DNA from: Parcubacteria group bacterium M6-OD1-3 | GTDB taxonomy: Bacteria; Patescibacteriota; Minisyncoccia; Moranbacterales; UBA9337 | NCBI GenBank assembly: GCA_003056165.1 | Contig: LSNR01000009.1 | Location: 1-53,001 of the forward strand | Length of the DNA: 53,001 nucleotides | Direction of reading: 5' to 3' | Shown here: positions 31,801-39,491 of the stretch, in pieces | Layout: every line of letters begins with the position of its first letter | Numbering within the stretch: position 1 is the stretch's first letter | Notes under the pieces: generated by a model | Told to the model about the DNA's origin: nothing | The model's input: only the letters and a program-made list of their open reading frames with translations | Database searches by the model: none | Program-made: the position numbers and the translations under genes

Positions 31801-32082
31801 TATTTGGCGAATGTTATTAATAACGAAGCAATGGAATTAAAAAAGGAAATTGCCGTTGGAAATATTGGCAAATGGAATCAAATGAAAAATCATTTGGCAA
31901 TTGGAGAACTTGATGAAAATTTTGGTAAGTTTTACACTGAGATATCCAAAAAGCTGTCTTTATATGCTCGACCAACAGAAAGTGTGGAAAAATGGTTAAT
32001 GCGGGTGACTAGATTTTCATATGATCGAGGAATATTGGTTGAAGTGAAACAAAATTTGGAAAATATTGTTTCTAAAAAATAA
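28858..32082 (+). CDS. Giant charged membrane protein of unknown function, first gene of pilin/T4SS-like cluster
   Basis: The start is set at ATG 28858 because the track's TTG at 28825 coincides with the predicted transcription start. I do not recognise a family. The first 600 residues are very rich in K, E and D with coiled-coil character, and contain a repeated-looking pair of helical blocks around 'KKFFEKKFG' and 'RKLEEILKDNPEIEKEV'. Hydrophobic segments lie near residues 612-640 ('GVGIVSGMLITGKAL') and 718-735 ('SGGLAMGTFFGGSLLSEKI'). The region after them is polar, N- and S-rich, and could be outside the cell. The final 170 residues are helical again. It heads a tight same-strand run ending in an ATPase and a pilin, so a structural or assembly role is inferred. 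Confidence 0.75.
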   Translation: MSEKGVKNNEDQSIVKDVELSESVDEKIKERVNNFVEKVFLKNKKFLTTAKKGYRKHAEEKVQESLDVLHKKILEEVISGEYDLDNLNQDKLKELAVNVAENVSRSGEITISKGFKKAVRMTCNYGNGKTPKEIIVDLEESEISGKSTGNVEQKGVKTEEIELAKKRKASAEKRKNFFEKKFGIDENYTLISTDENGHEAPTDSFTLVEYIVGDTKGKDRVKIDWHNDGKKEEVPYKEFIALLKKGFTKEEMSILSKEKGNNDKKNKKDSEKREISLNALEDLLDNFENKISAENFQDLGEEIRASAHQAFDDFSRKLEEIKKSKKSVSEIDEVFTDSIKEIRKLDELEKNYFNKNNKNKTKKKVDLEEKEEDAKVRADKHRDEYFKEMGWGKKSSNEKVDEELAGDLELADKFAKESDDEKHFVDQKLERKLEEILKDNPEIEKEVVRKTLDAGTRETAYDKADLKDKILMLLGEHSNQARQKYLEKDYDMDRRLGGMKRFFGKTFKIGNFEEEINSYKENYEIAREKYKNAILELEGLGDREEAEILVRDFQISEQLRWRNDSLDIAIENNPIYENSKKFLLGAVNKYREMRKWPGDKISELFGLKGLSKGVGIVSGMLITGKALKEIGMVGNPAYRVFSVAVASVGYKQLLETVTEKKRIKGNEKKVKEVLNTFGAEFEAGKNIDGLSAWLSDKNKSLDKDIQGEKYWKKWRTVMSGGLAMGTFFGGSLLSEKIMEHFGGGIHHNQIEVDVNDEHSLKDTAVNSGKIKEEVEKFLGDNNIKTEKILNPTVSPTEPNIPVESLANDKIIEEPFPINSGNENNIEVDTQQIDNNRVISTGNAEFRGAVEVNKAEISVNQDDLRRQDLPSSENSEVSQNNVPEKTIDITNPNVEQHRNITGSEMQIAYGLGFTPTEYSRLNDITLVHISDAKISELLEKVGGSNSINLNETTVGEFFRQLNINDLPKNIQLSDMTGEKYIEYLANVINNEAMELKKEIAVGNIGKWNQMKNHLAIGELDENFGKFYTEISKKLSLYARPTESVEKWLMRVTRFSYDRGILVEVKQNLENIVSKK

Positions 32083-32112
32083 AAATTAAATTAACTTATC
32101 AAAATAAATATT

Positions 32113-32415
32113 ATGAATAAAAAACAAGATAAAAATACGATGAAAATAATTGAAGAGTTGGGATTGGAAAAACTATCAAAAAAAAGACAGGATGAAATTT
32201 TGGCAAAAATAGGTGAATTAATTTTAAAGAAAATTTTTGTTGAAGTTGTTGAGAAATTGGATGAAAATGACAAAAGGGAGTTTGAAAAAATATTGGCTGA
32301 AGAGAAAAGCGCTGATGAAATTATGGAATTTTTGAGTACAAAAATTGAAAACTATGATAAAATGGTAGAAGAAATAGTTATTAAATTGAAAGAAGATTTG
32401 AAAGGAAGTTTGTAA
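32113..32415 (+). CDS. Small helical protein, DUF5663-like
   Basis: A 100-residue, highly charged, all-helical product. 'MKIIEELGLEKLSKKRQDEILAKIGELIL' followed by 'KKIFVEVVEKLDENDKREFEKIL' resembles the small helical DUF5663-type proteins I associate with candidate-phylum genomes; this is a recollection, not a search. It has no membrane segment. It lies 30 bp after the giant protein and 20 bp before the next unknown gene, inside the cluster that contains the T4SS-type ATPase and pilin, so it is most likely co-transcribed with them. A chaperone or adaptor role would suit its size, but nothing shows it. Confidence 0.6.
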   Translation: MNKKQDKNTMKIIEELGLEKLSKKRQDEILAKIGELILKKIFVEVVEKLDENDKREFEKILAEEKSADEIMEFLSTKIENYDKMVEEIVIKLKEDLKGSL

Positions 32416-32435
32416 TTTTTTTTAAGTATAAAATT

Positions 32436-32903
32436 ATGTCTGATGAAAAAAATATCGGTTCTCAAAAGGTAGCTGAAGAAGGATTAGAACCAATTGATAA
32501 AAAAGATTTGAATTTAGCGGGGAAATTTGGTCATATCGAAAAAAGTGATATTCAAAAAGCTGAAAAGGATAGTCAAGAAGAAGTGAAAACTGTTGAAAAT
32601 AGAGAAATTGCCAGTGAGATGATAAGCGCTGAAAAGGACTCTGTTTATCAGAAAATATTGTCGAAAGTTAAACAAAAAAATGGTGCTAAAAAAATTGATG
32701 AAAATGAAATATTTTCTGATGCGGAAAAGGCGTCATTGCAAAAAACTGCAGAAACCAGAATTCAAATTTTAGTTGATTTGGCAAAAGAAAAAGGTGTGGT
32801 TCATTCAATAAAAGTTGCACGACACTTAGATAGTAATTATGTTTTAGATTGTTTGCATGACAAATTATTAGAAGAACGATTAACAGAAGAGGGTTTGATT
32901 TAA
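32436..32903 (+). CDS. Hypothetical protein of the pilin/T4SS-like cluster
   Basis: 155 residues; function not recognised. The first 70 are polar and probably disordered. The second half forms a predicted helical domain: 'SVYQKILSKVKQKNGAKKID' and later 'TRIQILVDLAKEKGVVHSIK', then 'VARHLDSNYVLDCLHDKLLEERL'. There is no signal peptide or membrane segment. It is separated by 20 bp from the gene before and 17 bp from the ATPase gene after, so it is almost certainly part of the same transcript. By position it may be a cytoplasmic partner of the ATPase. Confidence 0.6.
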   Translation: MSDEKNIGSQKVAEEGLEPIDKKDLNLAGKFGHIEKSDIQKAEKDSQEEVKTVENREIASEMISAEKDSVYQKILSKVKQKNGAKKIDENEIFSDAEKASLQKTAETRIQILVDLAKEKGVVHSIKVARHLDSNYVLDCLHDKLLEERLTEEGLI

Positions 32904-32920
32904 TTTGAAAAGTTTAAAAA

Positions 32921-35404
32921 ATGGAAATTATTTTAGGAATATTGATAATATTTTTCGGGACTGTCTCTCTATTGAGTGGAGCTTTTTTGGTAGTGCGTAG
33001 TTTTTTAAAATTTCGGGCGCAGATAAATTATTCTATGAATATGGACCTAGAGGTTATTCGCGTAACGAAAATAAACAAAGATGATGCAATGAAAGGTTCT
33101 GGGGAGAAGGAAGGATGGAAAGAAGAGATTGGAGCGATGGAACAACTGTTAACAACATTAGCTAAATTAAAACGAAATTCATCGTGGCTAATGAAATTAC
33201 TCTACGAAGCACCATATATTTCTTTTGAGATTGCCAATCCATCTAATAGTGAAGAAATTTTCTTTTTTATAGCGGTTGCCAAGAAATTTAGAGAAAGTGT
33301 CGAAAAACAAGTTCATAGTTTTTTCCCAAATGCTTCTATCGAAAAAGTTTCTGATTATACTATTTTTTCTCCAAAAAGCTTTACGGCATCAGCTGTTTTA
33401 GAATTAAAGAATGAATATGCCTTACCCCTAAAAACGTATGAGAATATGAAAGTTGATCCGTTAAATGAAATTTCTAACTCATTAAGTAAATTTAAAACGG
33501 AGGAAGAAGGAGCATCAATTCAATTGGTTATTGTGCCAGCTAAAGATGGTTGGAGAAAAATGGGTCAAACAATTGCTCATAAAATGCAACAAGGGAAACA
33601 GTTGAAAGATGTTCATTCAAATTCTTTAATGAAAAAAATTGGTGGTGAAGTTGGTAGCGGTGTTGGTGATGTGGTCAGTATATTGGCTGGAACAGAAAAA
33701 AAGAAAACAGAAAATTATAGTTTTGATAATAGTAGTACGATACAATTAACTCCGGAAGAACAAGAATTGGTAAAATCCATTGAAAATAAAACTAATAAAA
33801 CAGGTTTTTATACCAATATTAGATTGTTAGCCTCGGCGGATACACAGGAACGAGCGGATGAAATTCTGTCACAAATGGAGAATGCTTTTTCTCAATTTGA
33901 AAATCCAGGAGTAAATTATTTTCAAATTAAAAAAAGAATTAAAAGTAAAGATATTTCCTTTAATTATATTTTTAGAAGTTTTGAAAAAAATAATTCCATA
34001 ATTTTAAATACGGAGGAACTAGCTAGTATTTTTCATTTTCCAATTTCAACGACGGAAACACCCAAAATAAAATGGTTAAAATCAGGTTCGGCTCCACCAC
34101 CAATAAATATTCCGGAAAAAGGAATTTTATTGGGTTACAATGATTATCGTGGAACGAATACTAAAATAAGAATTTCTGATGCAGATAGGCGAAGACATCT
34201 TTATGCAATTGGACAGACTGGAACCGGTAAATCCACTTTTTTGCAGGAAATGGCAAAACAAGATATTCGTGCCGGTAAAGGTGTTTGTTTTGTTGATCCT
34301 CATGGTGATGCTATTGAAGATATTTTGACAGCTGTTCCAAAAGAGAGAGCGGAAGATGTAATTATTTTTGACCCCTCGGATACGAAGAGACCTTTGGGGC
34401 TTAATATGTTAGAATGTGATAAGCCAGAAGAAAAAAGTTTTGTAATTAATGAGATGATTAGTATTTTCGATAAGTTATATGATCTTAAGCAAACTGGTGG
34501 GCCAATGTTTGAGCAATATGCTAGAAATGCAATGCTTTTGATTATGGAGCATCCCGAATCAGGTTCAACACTAATGGAAATTCCAAAGGTTTTGGCGGAT
34601 GAAGAATTTAGAAAAATGAAATTGGAGCATTGTAACAATCCAGTTGTGCGAGATTTTTGGATTAAAGAAGCTGAAAAGGCTGGTGGAGAAGCAGCTTTAG
34701 CAAATATGGTGCCGTATATTACTTCTAAGCTGACAACTTTTATTTCCAACGATATGATGCGTCCAATAATTGCTCAGCAAAAAAGTGCTTTGAATTTTCG
34801 AAAGATTATGGATGAGAAAAAAATATTACTCATTAATTTGTCTAAGGGAAAGATTGGTGAAATCAATAGTCATCTTTTGGGAATGGTGATAATAGGGAAA
34901 ATCCTAATGGCAGCTTTGGCACGGGTTGATACCCCAGAAAAAGAGCGTGAAGATTATTATTTATATATTGATGAGTTTCAGAATGTGACAACGGATTCAA
35001 TTTCACAAATCCTTTCCGAAGCGAGAAAATATAAATTAAATTTAATTATTGCACATCAATTTATTGGTCAATTAAGTGAAGAAATTTCTAAGGCGGTATT
35101 TGGAAATGTTGGGTCAATGTGTTCTTTCAGGGTAGGTCCGGAAGATGCGGAATTTTTAGAAAAACAATTTGAGCCAATTTTTACTGCTAATGATTTGGTT
35201 AATGTGGATAATTACAATGGATTTGCTCGATTATTGATGAATAACGAAACAGTGAAGCCATTTAACTTAAAAACTTATCCACCGAGCGATGGTGATCCGG
35301 AGATAGTTAAATATCTAAAAGAAATTTCTCGTTTGAAATATGGTCGTGATGCAGACTTAGTTAACAAGGAAATTATGGAACGAGCAAAATTTAAAAGTTT
35401 ATAA
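32921..35404 (+). CDS. Type IV secretion-type ATPase (VirD4/TraD-HerA superfamily)
   Basis: The N-terminus has one strong membrane segment, 'ILGILIIFFGTVSLLSGAFLV' (about residues 4-24). A domain of about 400 residues follows, then a RecA-like motor: Walker A 'GQTGTGKST' (431-439), 'GKGVCFVDPHGDAIEDIL', and Walker B 'YYLYIDEFQNV' with D684. 'ARKYKLNLIIAHQFIGQL' matches the sensor region of TraD/TraG/VirD4 coupling proteins and related DUF87 ATPases. At 827 aa it is within the range of these motors. The neighbouring pilin gene, 35 bp downstream, suggests a pilus or DNA-transfer apparatus. No relaxase, VirB4, VirB6 or VirB8 is seen here, so a full conjugation system is not shown. Confidence 0.85.
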   Translation: MEIILGILIIFFGTVSLLSGAFLVVRSFLKFRAQINYSMNMDLEVIRVTKINKDDAMKGSGEKEGWKEEIGAMEQLLTTLAKLKRNSSWLMKLLYEAPYISFEIANPSNSEEIFFFIAVAKKFRESVEKQVHSFFPNASIEKVSDYTIFSPKSFTASAVLELKNEYALPLKTYENMKVDPLNEISNSLSKFKTEEEGASIQLVIVPAKDGWRKMGQTIAHKMQQGKQLKDVHSNSLMKKIGGEVGSGVGDVVSILAGTEKKKTENYSFDNSSTIQLTPEEQELVKSIENKTNKTGFYTNIRLLASADTQERADEILSQMENAFSQFENPGVNYFQIKKRIKSKDISFNYIFRSFEKNNSIILNTEELASIFHFPISTTETPKIKWLKSGSAPPPINIPEKGILLGYNDYRGTNTKIRISDADRRRHLYAIGQTGTGKSTFLQEMAKQDIRAGKGVCFVDPHGDAIEDILTAVPKERAEDVIIFDPSDTKRPLGLNMLECDKPEEKSFVINEMISIFDKLYDLKQTGGPMFEQYARNAMLLIMEHPESGSTLMEIPKVLADEEFRKMKLEHCNNPVVRDFWIKEAEKAGGEAALANMVPYITSKLTTFISNDMMRPIIAQQKSALNFRKIMDEKKILLINLSKGKIGEINSHLLGMVIIGKILMAALARVDTPEKEREDYYLYIDEFQNVTTDSISQILSEARKYKLNLIIAHQFIGQLSEEISKAVFGNVGSMCSFRVGPEDAEFLEKQFEPIFTANDLVNVDNYNGFARLLMNNETVKPFNLKTYPPSDGDPEIVKYLKEISRLKYGRDADLVNKEIMERAKFKSL

Positions 35405-35425
35405 TCCAATCTGCCAGTTGGCGGA
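35402..35425. repeat. REP-like short palindromic repeat, copy B (inverted)
   Basis: Its reverse complement reads tccgccaactggcagattgg and then atta, matching copy A at 28720 with a few changes and small gaps. It begins within the stop codon of the ATPase gene and fills the gap before the pilin gene. Confidence 0.5.
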
Positions 35426-35439
35426 CTAAAAATAATTAT

Positions 35440-36015
35440 ATGAATAAAATAATTTTTGGAATAATAATTTACAGTGTAATAATCGTTGGAGTAAGTCACT
35501 TAGCTTTGGCTCAATATACTCCAATGGAAGCAATCCCGGGAAGTGGTGGTGTGGAAAATATTTCTACTTTCCCATCTTATATTCAAGCAATCTATAAATT
35601 TGCAATTTGGTCAGTGGGAATTGCTGCTTTATTAATGATTTCTATCGGAGGATTTATGTATTTTATGTCGGCGGGAAATACTTCCAAAATGGATAGTGCT
35701 AAGAATGTTATCGGGGATGCGCTATTTGGTTTAATTGCTATTATGGTAGCTTCACTTATTTTGTATAAAATAAATCCGGATTTGATAAATATCAATTTGA
35801 ACAGTTTTCAAGGTGCGGGTCAAAATAATCCACAAAGAACTATGGGAGTTCAAAACAATATAAATCCCGGTGGCGGGTCATTTGGTGGCAATGGAGCTTC
35901 TGGAAATTGGGATAATCAGAATACAGCAAATAACAATGATAATCAACAGACTGGCAGTGATGGATTAATTAGAGATGCGGATGGAAATATTTTAGAACCT
36001 CAACCAATTCAATAG
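35440..36015 (+). CDS. VirB2/TrbC-like pilin
   Basis: The N-terminal hydrophobic segment 'MNKIIFGIIIYSVIIVGVSH' ending 'LALAQY' looks like a signal peptide. Two membrane segments follow, 'FAIWSVGIAALLMISIGGFMYFM' and 'VIGDALFGLIAIMVASLILY'. They are separated by a short loop 'SAGNTSKMDSAKN', the hairpin architecture of VirB2-type cyclic/T4SS pilins. The C-terminal 70 residues are rich in N, Q and G and likely exposed or disordered. At 191 aa it is longer than a classical VirB2 pilin (about 100-120) because of this tail. Its place next to the T4SS-type ATPase supports a role in a surface filament or export channel. Confidence 0.7.
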   Translation: MNKIIFGIIIYSVIIVGVSHLALAQYTPMEAIPGSGGVENISTFPSYIQAIYKFAIWSVGIAALLMISIGGFMYFMSAGNTSKMDSAKNVIGDALFGLIAIMVASLILYKINPDLININLNSFQGAGQNNPQRTMGVQNNINPGGGSFGGNGASGNWDNQNTANNNDNQQTGSDGLIRDADGNILEPQPIQ

Positions 36016-36036
36016 AGATTTAACAATAAATAAATT

Positions 36037-37062
36037 ATGAATGAAATAATTTGTATTGGGTCATCGTCAAAAGATATTTTTTTCCCAGTTGAAGGTGGGG
36101 TGCTTTTTGATACACCAGAAGATTTGACTTCACAGAAAAAAATGGCCTTTGAATTGGGAGCTAAATTTCAAGCTAAGGAAATTTTTGAAACACCGGGAGG
36201 ATGTTCTGCTAATGTTGCACAAGGCTTAGCTAGGTTAGGCGTGAAAGTTGCTTGCTATACAAAAATTGGAAAAGATACTACCGGAAAATGGATTAAGAAT
36301 GAACTCAAAAAAGAAGGCGTGGATATTAAATTGGTTCAGATTGATAAAAAATGTAAAAGTGATTTGTCGGCAATAATCGTAGATAAAAAGAGTAAAGAAC
36401 ATCTAGTATTCTTTAATAGAGATGCTAATCAAAAACTGGATTTGAATGTTAAAAAATTAGTCAGAACAAAAAGAATTTTTATTAGCGCACTTAATGGTGA
36501 TTGGGAAAAACATTTTGATGATATTTTGGCAGTTTCGCAAAAAAATAATATTAAGATAATTTTTAATCCCGGACAGAGAAATATTCAAGATAATCCGCGG
36601 AAAATTATTGAGATGATAGAAAATTCTGAAATTTTAGTTTTAAATAAAGATGAGGCGATAGAAATTTTAAAGAATACTATTCCAGAAATGGATAGTGAGA
36701 TTAAAAAATTAAATGATGAAAAATATTTAATTAAAAAATTGAAAAAATATGGTCCAAAAATAGTAGTATTGACCGATGGTAAAAACGGTGGGTGGGTTTT
36801 TAAAAAAGAAAGTATTTTATTTATTAAGCCAGAGATTTCTAATGATGAAATTGTGGACACATTAGGTGCTGGTGATGCATTTTCCAGCGGTTTCTTGGCG
36901 GGAATTATCAGTAATGAAAGTATTGAAAATTCTTTGCGTTGGGGTGTGGCAAATAGCTTGAGTGTTATAAAACATTATGGAGCCAAAGAAGGTTTACTGA
37001 AGAAAAATAAAATTGAAAATAAAATTGAAAATATAAAAATAACAGAACTTAACATTTTTTAA
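36037..37062 (+). CDS. PfkB-family carbohydrate/nucleoside kinase
   Basis: Ribokinase-fold enzyme. 'EIFETPGGCSANVAQGLARLG' is the N-terminal GG signature region and 'DTLGAGDAFSSGFLAGII' (residues 274 onward, catalytic D280) is the C-terminal PfkB signature with the anion hole. 'VLTDGKNGGWVF' precedes it as expected. At 341 aa it is a little longer than ribokinase, with an N-terminal extension 'FPVEGGVLFDTPEDLTSQ' reminiscent of adenosine-kinase-type members. The substrate cannot be told from sequence. It follows the pilin gene by 21 bp, so it may be carried on the same transcript, though a functional link is not apparent. Confidence 0.85.
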   Translation: MNEIICIGSSSKDIFFPVEGGVLFDTPEDLTSQKKMAFELGAKFQAKEIFETPGGCSANVAQGLARLGVKVACYTKIGKDTTGKWIKNELKKEGVDIKLVQIDKKCKSDLSAIIVDKKSKEHLVFFNRDANQKLDLNVKKLVRTKRIFISALNGDWEKHFDDILAVSQKNNIKIIFNPGQRNIQDNPRKIIEMIENSEILVLNKDEAIEILKNTIPEMDSEIKKLNDEKYLIKKLKKYGPKIVVLTDGKNGGWVFKKESILFIKPEISNDEIVDTLGAGDAFSSGFLAGIISNESIENSLRWGVANSLSVIKHYGAKEGLLKKNKIENKIENIKITELNIF

Positions 37063-37087
37063 GTTTCAAGGCTTAAACAAAGAAATT

Positions 37088-38356
37088 ATGACTTTTATTT
37101 CTAAAATTTTTTCTGGCAGAAGAAGATTAAAATTAATCTTGGCTTTAGATATTGGAACAGAAGTTATTAAAGCCTTAGTGGTTAAAATTGATAATGAAAA
37201 TAAAAAAGGAGTAGTAATCGGCTCAGGGAAAGTTAAACAACAATTTGGCAATATGCAGAGTGGAGCAGTCTCTGATATTTCTGGAGTGGTTAAAGTCGCT
37301 AGAGAAGCGATTGATATCGCTAAGAAGAAATCTGGTGTCAAAAAAATAAAATATGCGATCGTGGGAATTGCTGGTGAATTAGTTAAAGGAACGACCACAA
37401 CTGTTCATTATGAAAGAGTTGATTCTGAGGTAAAAATCGGAATGTCGGAACTTAAAGATATTATTCAAAAAGTTCAACAAAAAGCCTATGAAAGAATTCA
37501 AAAACAGATTGCGTGGGAAACCAATCAAACAAATATTGATATCAAGCTTATTAACGCCGCCATTTCAGATGTTCGTATCGACGGATATCGAATAACTAAT
37601 CCGTTAGGATTTCAGGGACATAATGTCTCTATTAGTGTTTTTAATGCTTATGCTCCGACAATTCATTTAGGAGCAATTGAAACTATCGTCAATGAACTAG
37701 GAATTGGTTTAGTCAATATCGCTGCGGAGCCTTACGCGGTGGCACGCTTAGTAGATTTTGAAGGAGATTTAAATTTTAATGCTATCTTTATAGATGTTGG
37801 TGGCGGAACTACGGATATTGCTGTTGTTCGCAACGGTGGATTAGAAGGAACTAAGATGTTTGCTTTAGGTGGCAGAGCTTTTACCAAAAGATTATCACAG
37901 GAGTTAGGAGTTGATTTGGACAAAGCAGAACAAATCAAAATAGGTTATTCTTTAGGAAAATTAAATAAAGTGGATAGTCAAAAAGTGGAAAAACTCTTTG
38001 AAGAAGATTGTCGCATTTGGTTAGGTGGAATATCGTTGGCATTATCGGAATTTTCTCAAAATGATTTATTGCCAACTAAGATTTTGATGTGTGGTGGTGG
38101 TTCTGGTTTACCAGGAATTAAAAAAGCATTGTTAACGCAAGAGTGGGTAGATGAATTATCTTTTGTTCAACAACCGAAAGTAGTTTTCTTACAACCGAAA
38201 GATGCGATACACATTGTTGACAAAACTGGCGAGTTAACCAGTACGCAGGATGTTACGCCAATAGGCTTAGCAAGTTTAATATTGGAACTTGTCAATGAAG
38301 AAAAAGTTCTCGCAACAATTCTAAAAAGAGCAATGAGCAAGGTTGAGTATAAATAA
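37088..38356 (+). CDS. ftsA: FtsA-like actin-family ATPase
   Basis: Bacterial actin fold. 'LILALDIGTEVIKALVVKI' is the phosphate-1 motif, 'FNAIFIDVGGGTTDIAVVRNG' the phosphate-2 motif, and 'KILMCGGGSGLPGIKKALL' the adenosine motif. Between them 'KYAIVGIAGELVKGTTTTVHYER' and the following block correspond to the 1C/SHS2 domain that distinguishes FtsA and PilM from MreB and DnaK. At 422 aa it fits FtsA (about 400-420). The C-terminal amphipathic membrane-binding helix is not obvious. FtsZ is not adjacent. Because it sits near a pilin gene, a PilM-like role is the main alternative; the length and SHS2 region favour FtsA. Confidence 0.75.
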   Translation: MTFISKIFSGRRRLKLILALDIGTEVIKALVVKIDNENKKGVVIGSGKVKQQFGNMQSGAVSDISGVVKVAREAIDIAKKKSGVKKIKYAIVGIAGELVKGTTTTVHYERVDSEVKIGMSELKDIIQKVQQKAYERIQKQIAWETNQTNIDIKLINAAISDVRIDGYRITNPLGFQGHNVSISVFNAYAPTIHLGAIETIVNELGIGLVNIAAEPYAVARLVDFEGDLNFNAIFIDVGGGTTDIAVVRNGGLEGTKMFALGGRAFTKRLSQELGVDLDKAEQIKIGYSLGKLNKVDSQKVEKLFEEDCRIWLGGISLALSEFSQNDLLPTKILMCGGGSGLPGIKKALLTQEWVDELSFVQQPKVVFLQPKDAIHIVDKTGELTSTQDVTPIGLASLILELVNEEKVLATILKRAMSKVEYK

Positions 38357-38358
38357 AT

Positions 38359-38386
38359 TTGATATTGATAGTTAATATGATAAAAT
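38359..38386 (+). promoter_or_regulatory. Possible promoter of gap
   Basis: ttgata (38359-38364), a 16-bp spacer and taaaat (38381-38386). The leader to the gap ATG would be about 65 nt. It starts three bases past the stop of the ftsA-like gene. Confidence 0.4.
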
Positions 38387-38459
38387 TTAGGTTGTAACGA
38401 GAACATTAGTTTTTGGAAATTAGAAAAAATAAGAGTTTAAAAATTTAAAAAATAAAAAT

Positions 38460-39464
38460 ATGATAAAAGTAGCGATTAACGGATTTGGTCGAATTGGTCG
38501 ACCTTCGTTCAAAATAATTTTAGAACAAGAAGATATGGAGGTCGTGGCAATAAACGATTTGTCCGCAACTGATAATTTAGCGTATTTATTAAAATATGAT
38601 ACGGCTTATGGCGTTTACGAAAAAGATGTTCAATCTGCAGAAAATAAATTGATTATTGATGGAAAAGAATTTCCAGTATTTTCTGAAAAAGATCCAAATA
38701 ATCTTCCTTGGGAAGAATTAGAGGTTGATGTTGTTTTGGAATGTACGGGATTTTTTACGACCAAAGAAGGTGCGGAAGGGCATTTAAAAGCTGGAGCTAA
38801 GAAAGTTATAATTTCCGCTCCAACTAAGGATGAGAATATTAAAACATTTGTAATGGGAGTTAATTCTGATGAAATAAGTCTTGAGGATAATATTATCTCC
38901 AATGCATCTTGTACAACAAATTGTCTGGCTCCAATGGCGAAAGTTTTAGAAGACAACTTTGGGATAGAAAATGCTTTGATGTCGACAATTCATAGCTATA
39001 CCTCAACACAATCTTTAGTAGATGGTGTTGGAAAAAAGGACAAAAGACGAGGGCGAGCGGCAGCACAAAATGTTATTCCAACTTCTACGGGAGCAGCAAT
39101 TGCAACAACTTTAGCTTTACCAAACTTAAAGGGAAAATTTGATGGAATGGCTTATCGAGTACCGACAGTTGTTGGTTCGGTTAGTGATTTAACTGCAGTT
39201 TTGAAAAAAGATGTCAGTGTAGAAGAAATAAATGATGTTTTTGAAAAAAATGCAAAAGAAGAAATGTCAAAAATTATGGAAGTGACAGATGTTCCTTTGG
39301 TATCTCACGATATTGTTGGCAATCCACATTCTGTCGTTTTCCAAAAAGATTTAACTAAAGTTGTTGGAGGAAATCTAGTAAAGATTGTCGGCTGGTATGA
39401 CAATGAGTGGGGATATAGTAATAGACTTGTAGATATGGCAAAAATATTAGTGGAGACAAAATAA
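38460..39464 (+). CDS. gap: Glyceraldehyde-3-phosphate dehydrogenase (NAD type)
   Basis: Converts glyceraldehyde 3-phosphate to 1,3-bisphosphoglycerate. 'IKVAINGFGRIGRPSFKIIL' is the NAD-binding start. 'AINDLSATDNLAYLLKYDTAYG' contains the acidic residue that favours NAD over NADP. The catalytic cysteine is C151 in 'SNASCTTNCLAPMAKVL', and 'STIHSYTSTQ' carries the catalytic histidine. 'GWYDNEWGYSNRLVDM' closes the protein. 334 aa is normal. It complements pyk in this window, consistent with a fermentative life on the lower half of glycolysis. pgk and tpi are not in the window. No Shine-Dalgarno motif is seen. Confidence 0.98.
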   Translation: MIKVAINGFGRIGRPSFKIILEQEDMEVVAINDLSATDNLAYLLKYDTAYGVYEKDVQSAENKLIIDGKEFPVFSEKDPNNLPWEELEVDVVLECTGFFTTKEGAEGHLKAGAKKVIISAPTKDENIKTFVMGVNSDEISLEDNIISNASCTTNCLAPMAKVLEDNFGIENALMSTIHSYTSTQSLVDGVGKKDKRRGRAAAQNVIPTSTGAAIATTLALPNLKGKFDGMAYRVPTVVGSVSDLTAVLKKDVSVEEINDVFEKNAKEEMSKIMEVTDVPLVSHDIVGNPHSVVFQKDLTKVVGGNLVKIVGWYDNEWGYSNRLVDMAKILVETK

Positions 39465-39491
39465 TATAAAGAAAATTAATGGTCAAAAAAT

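Noticed and set aside
32921-36015. A complete conjugative element or prophage
   Set aside because: Only an ATPase and a pilin-like protein are recognisable; no relaxase, integrase, VirB4, capsid or terminase gene and no attachment repeats are present.
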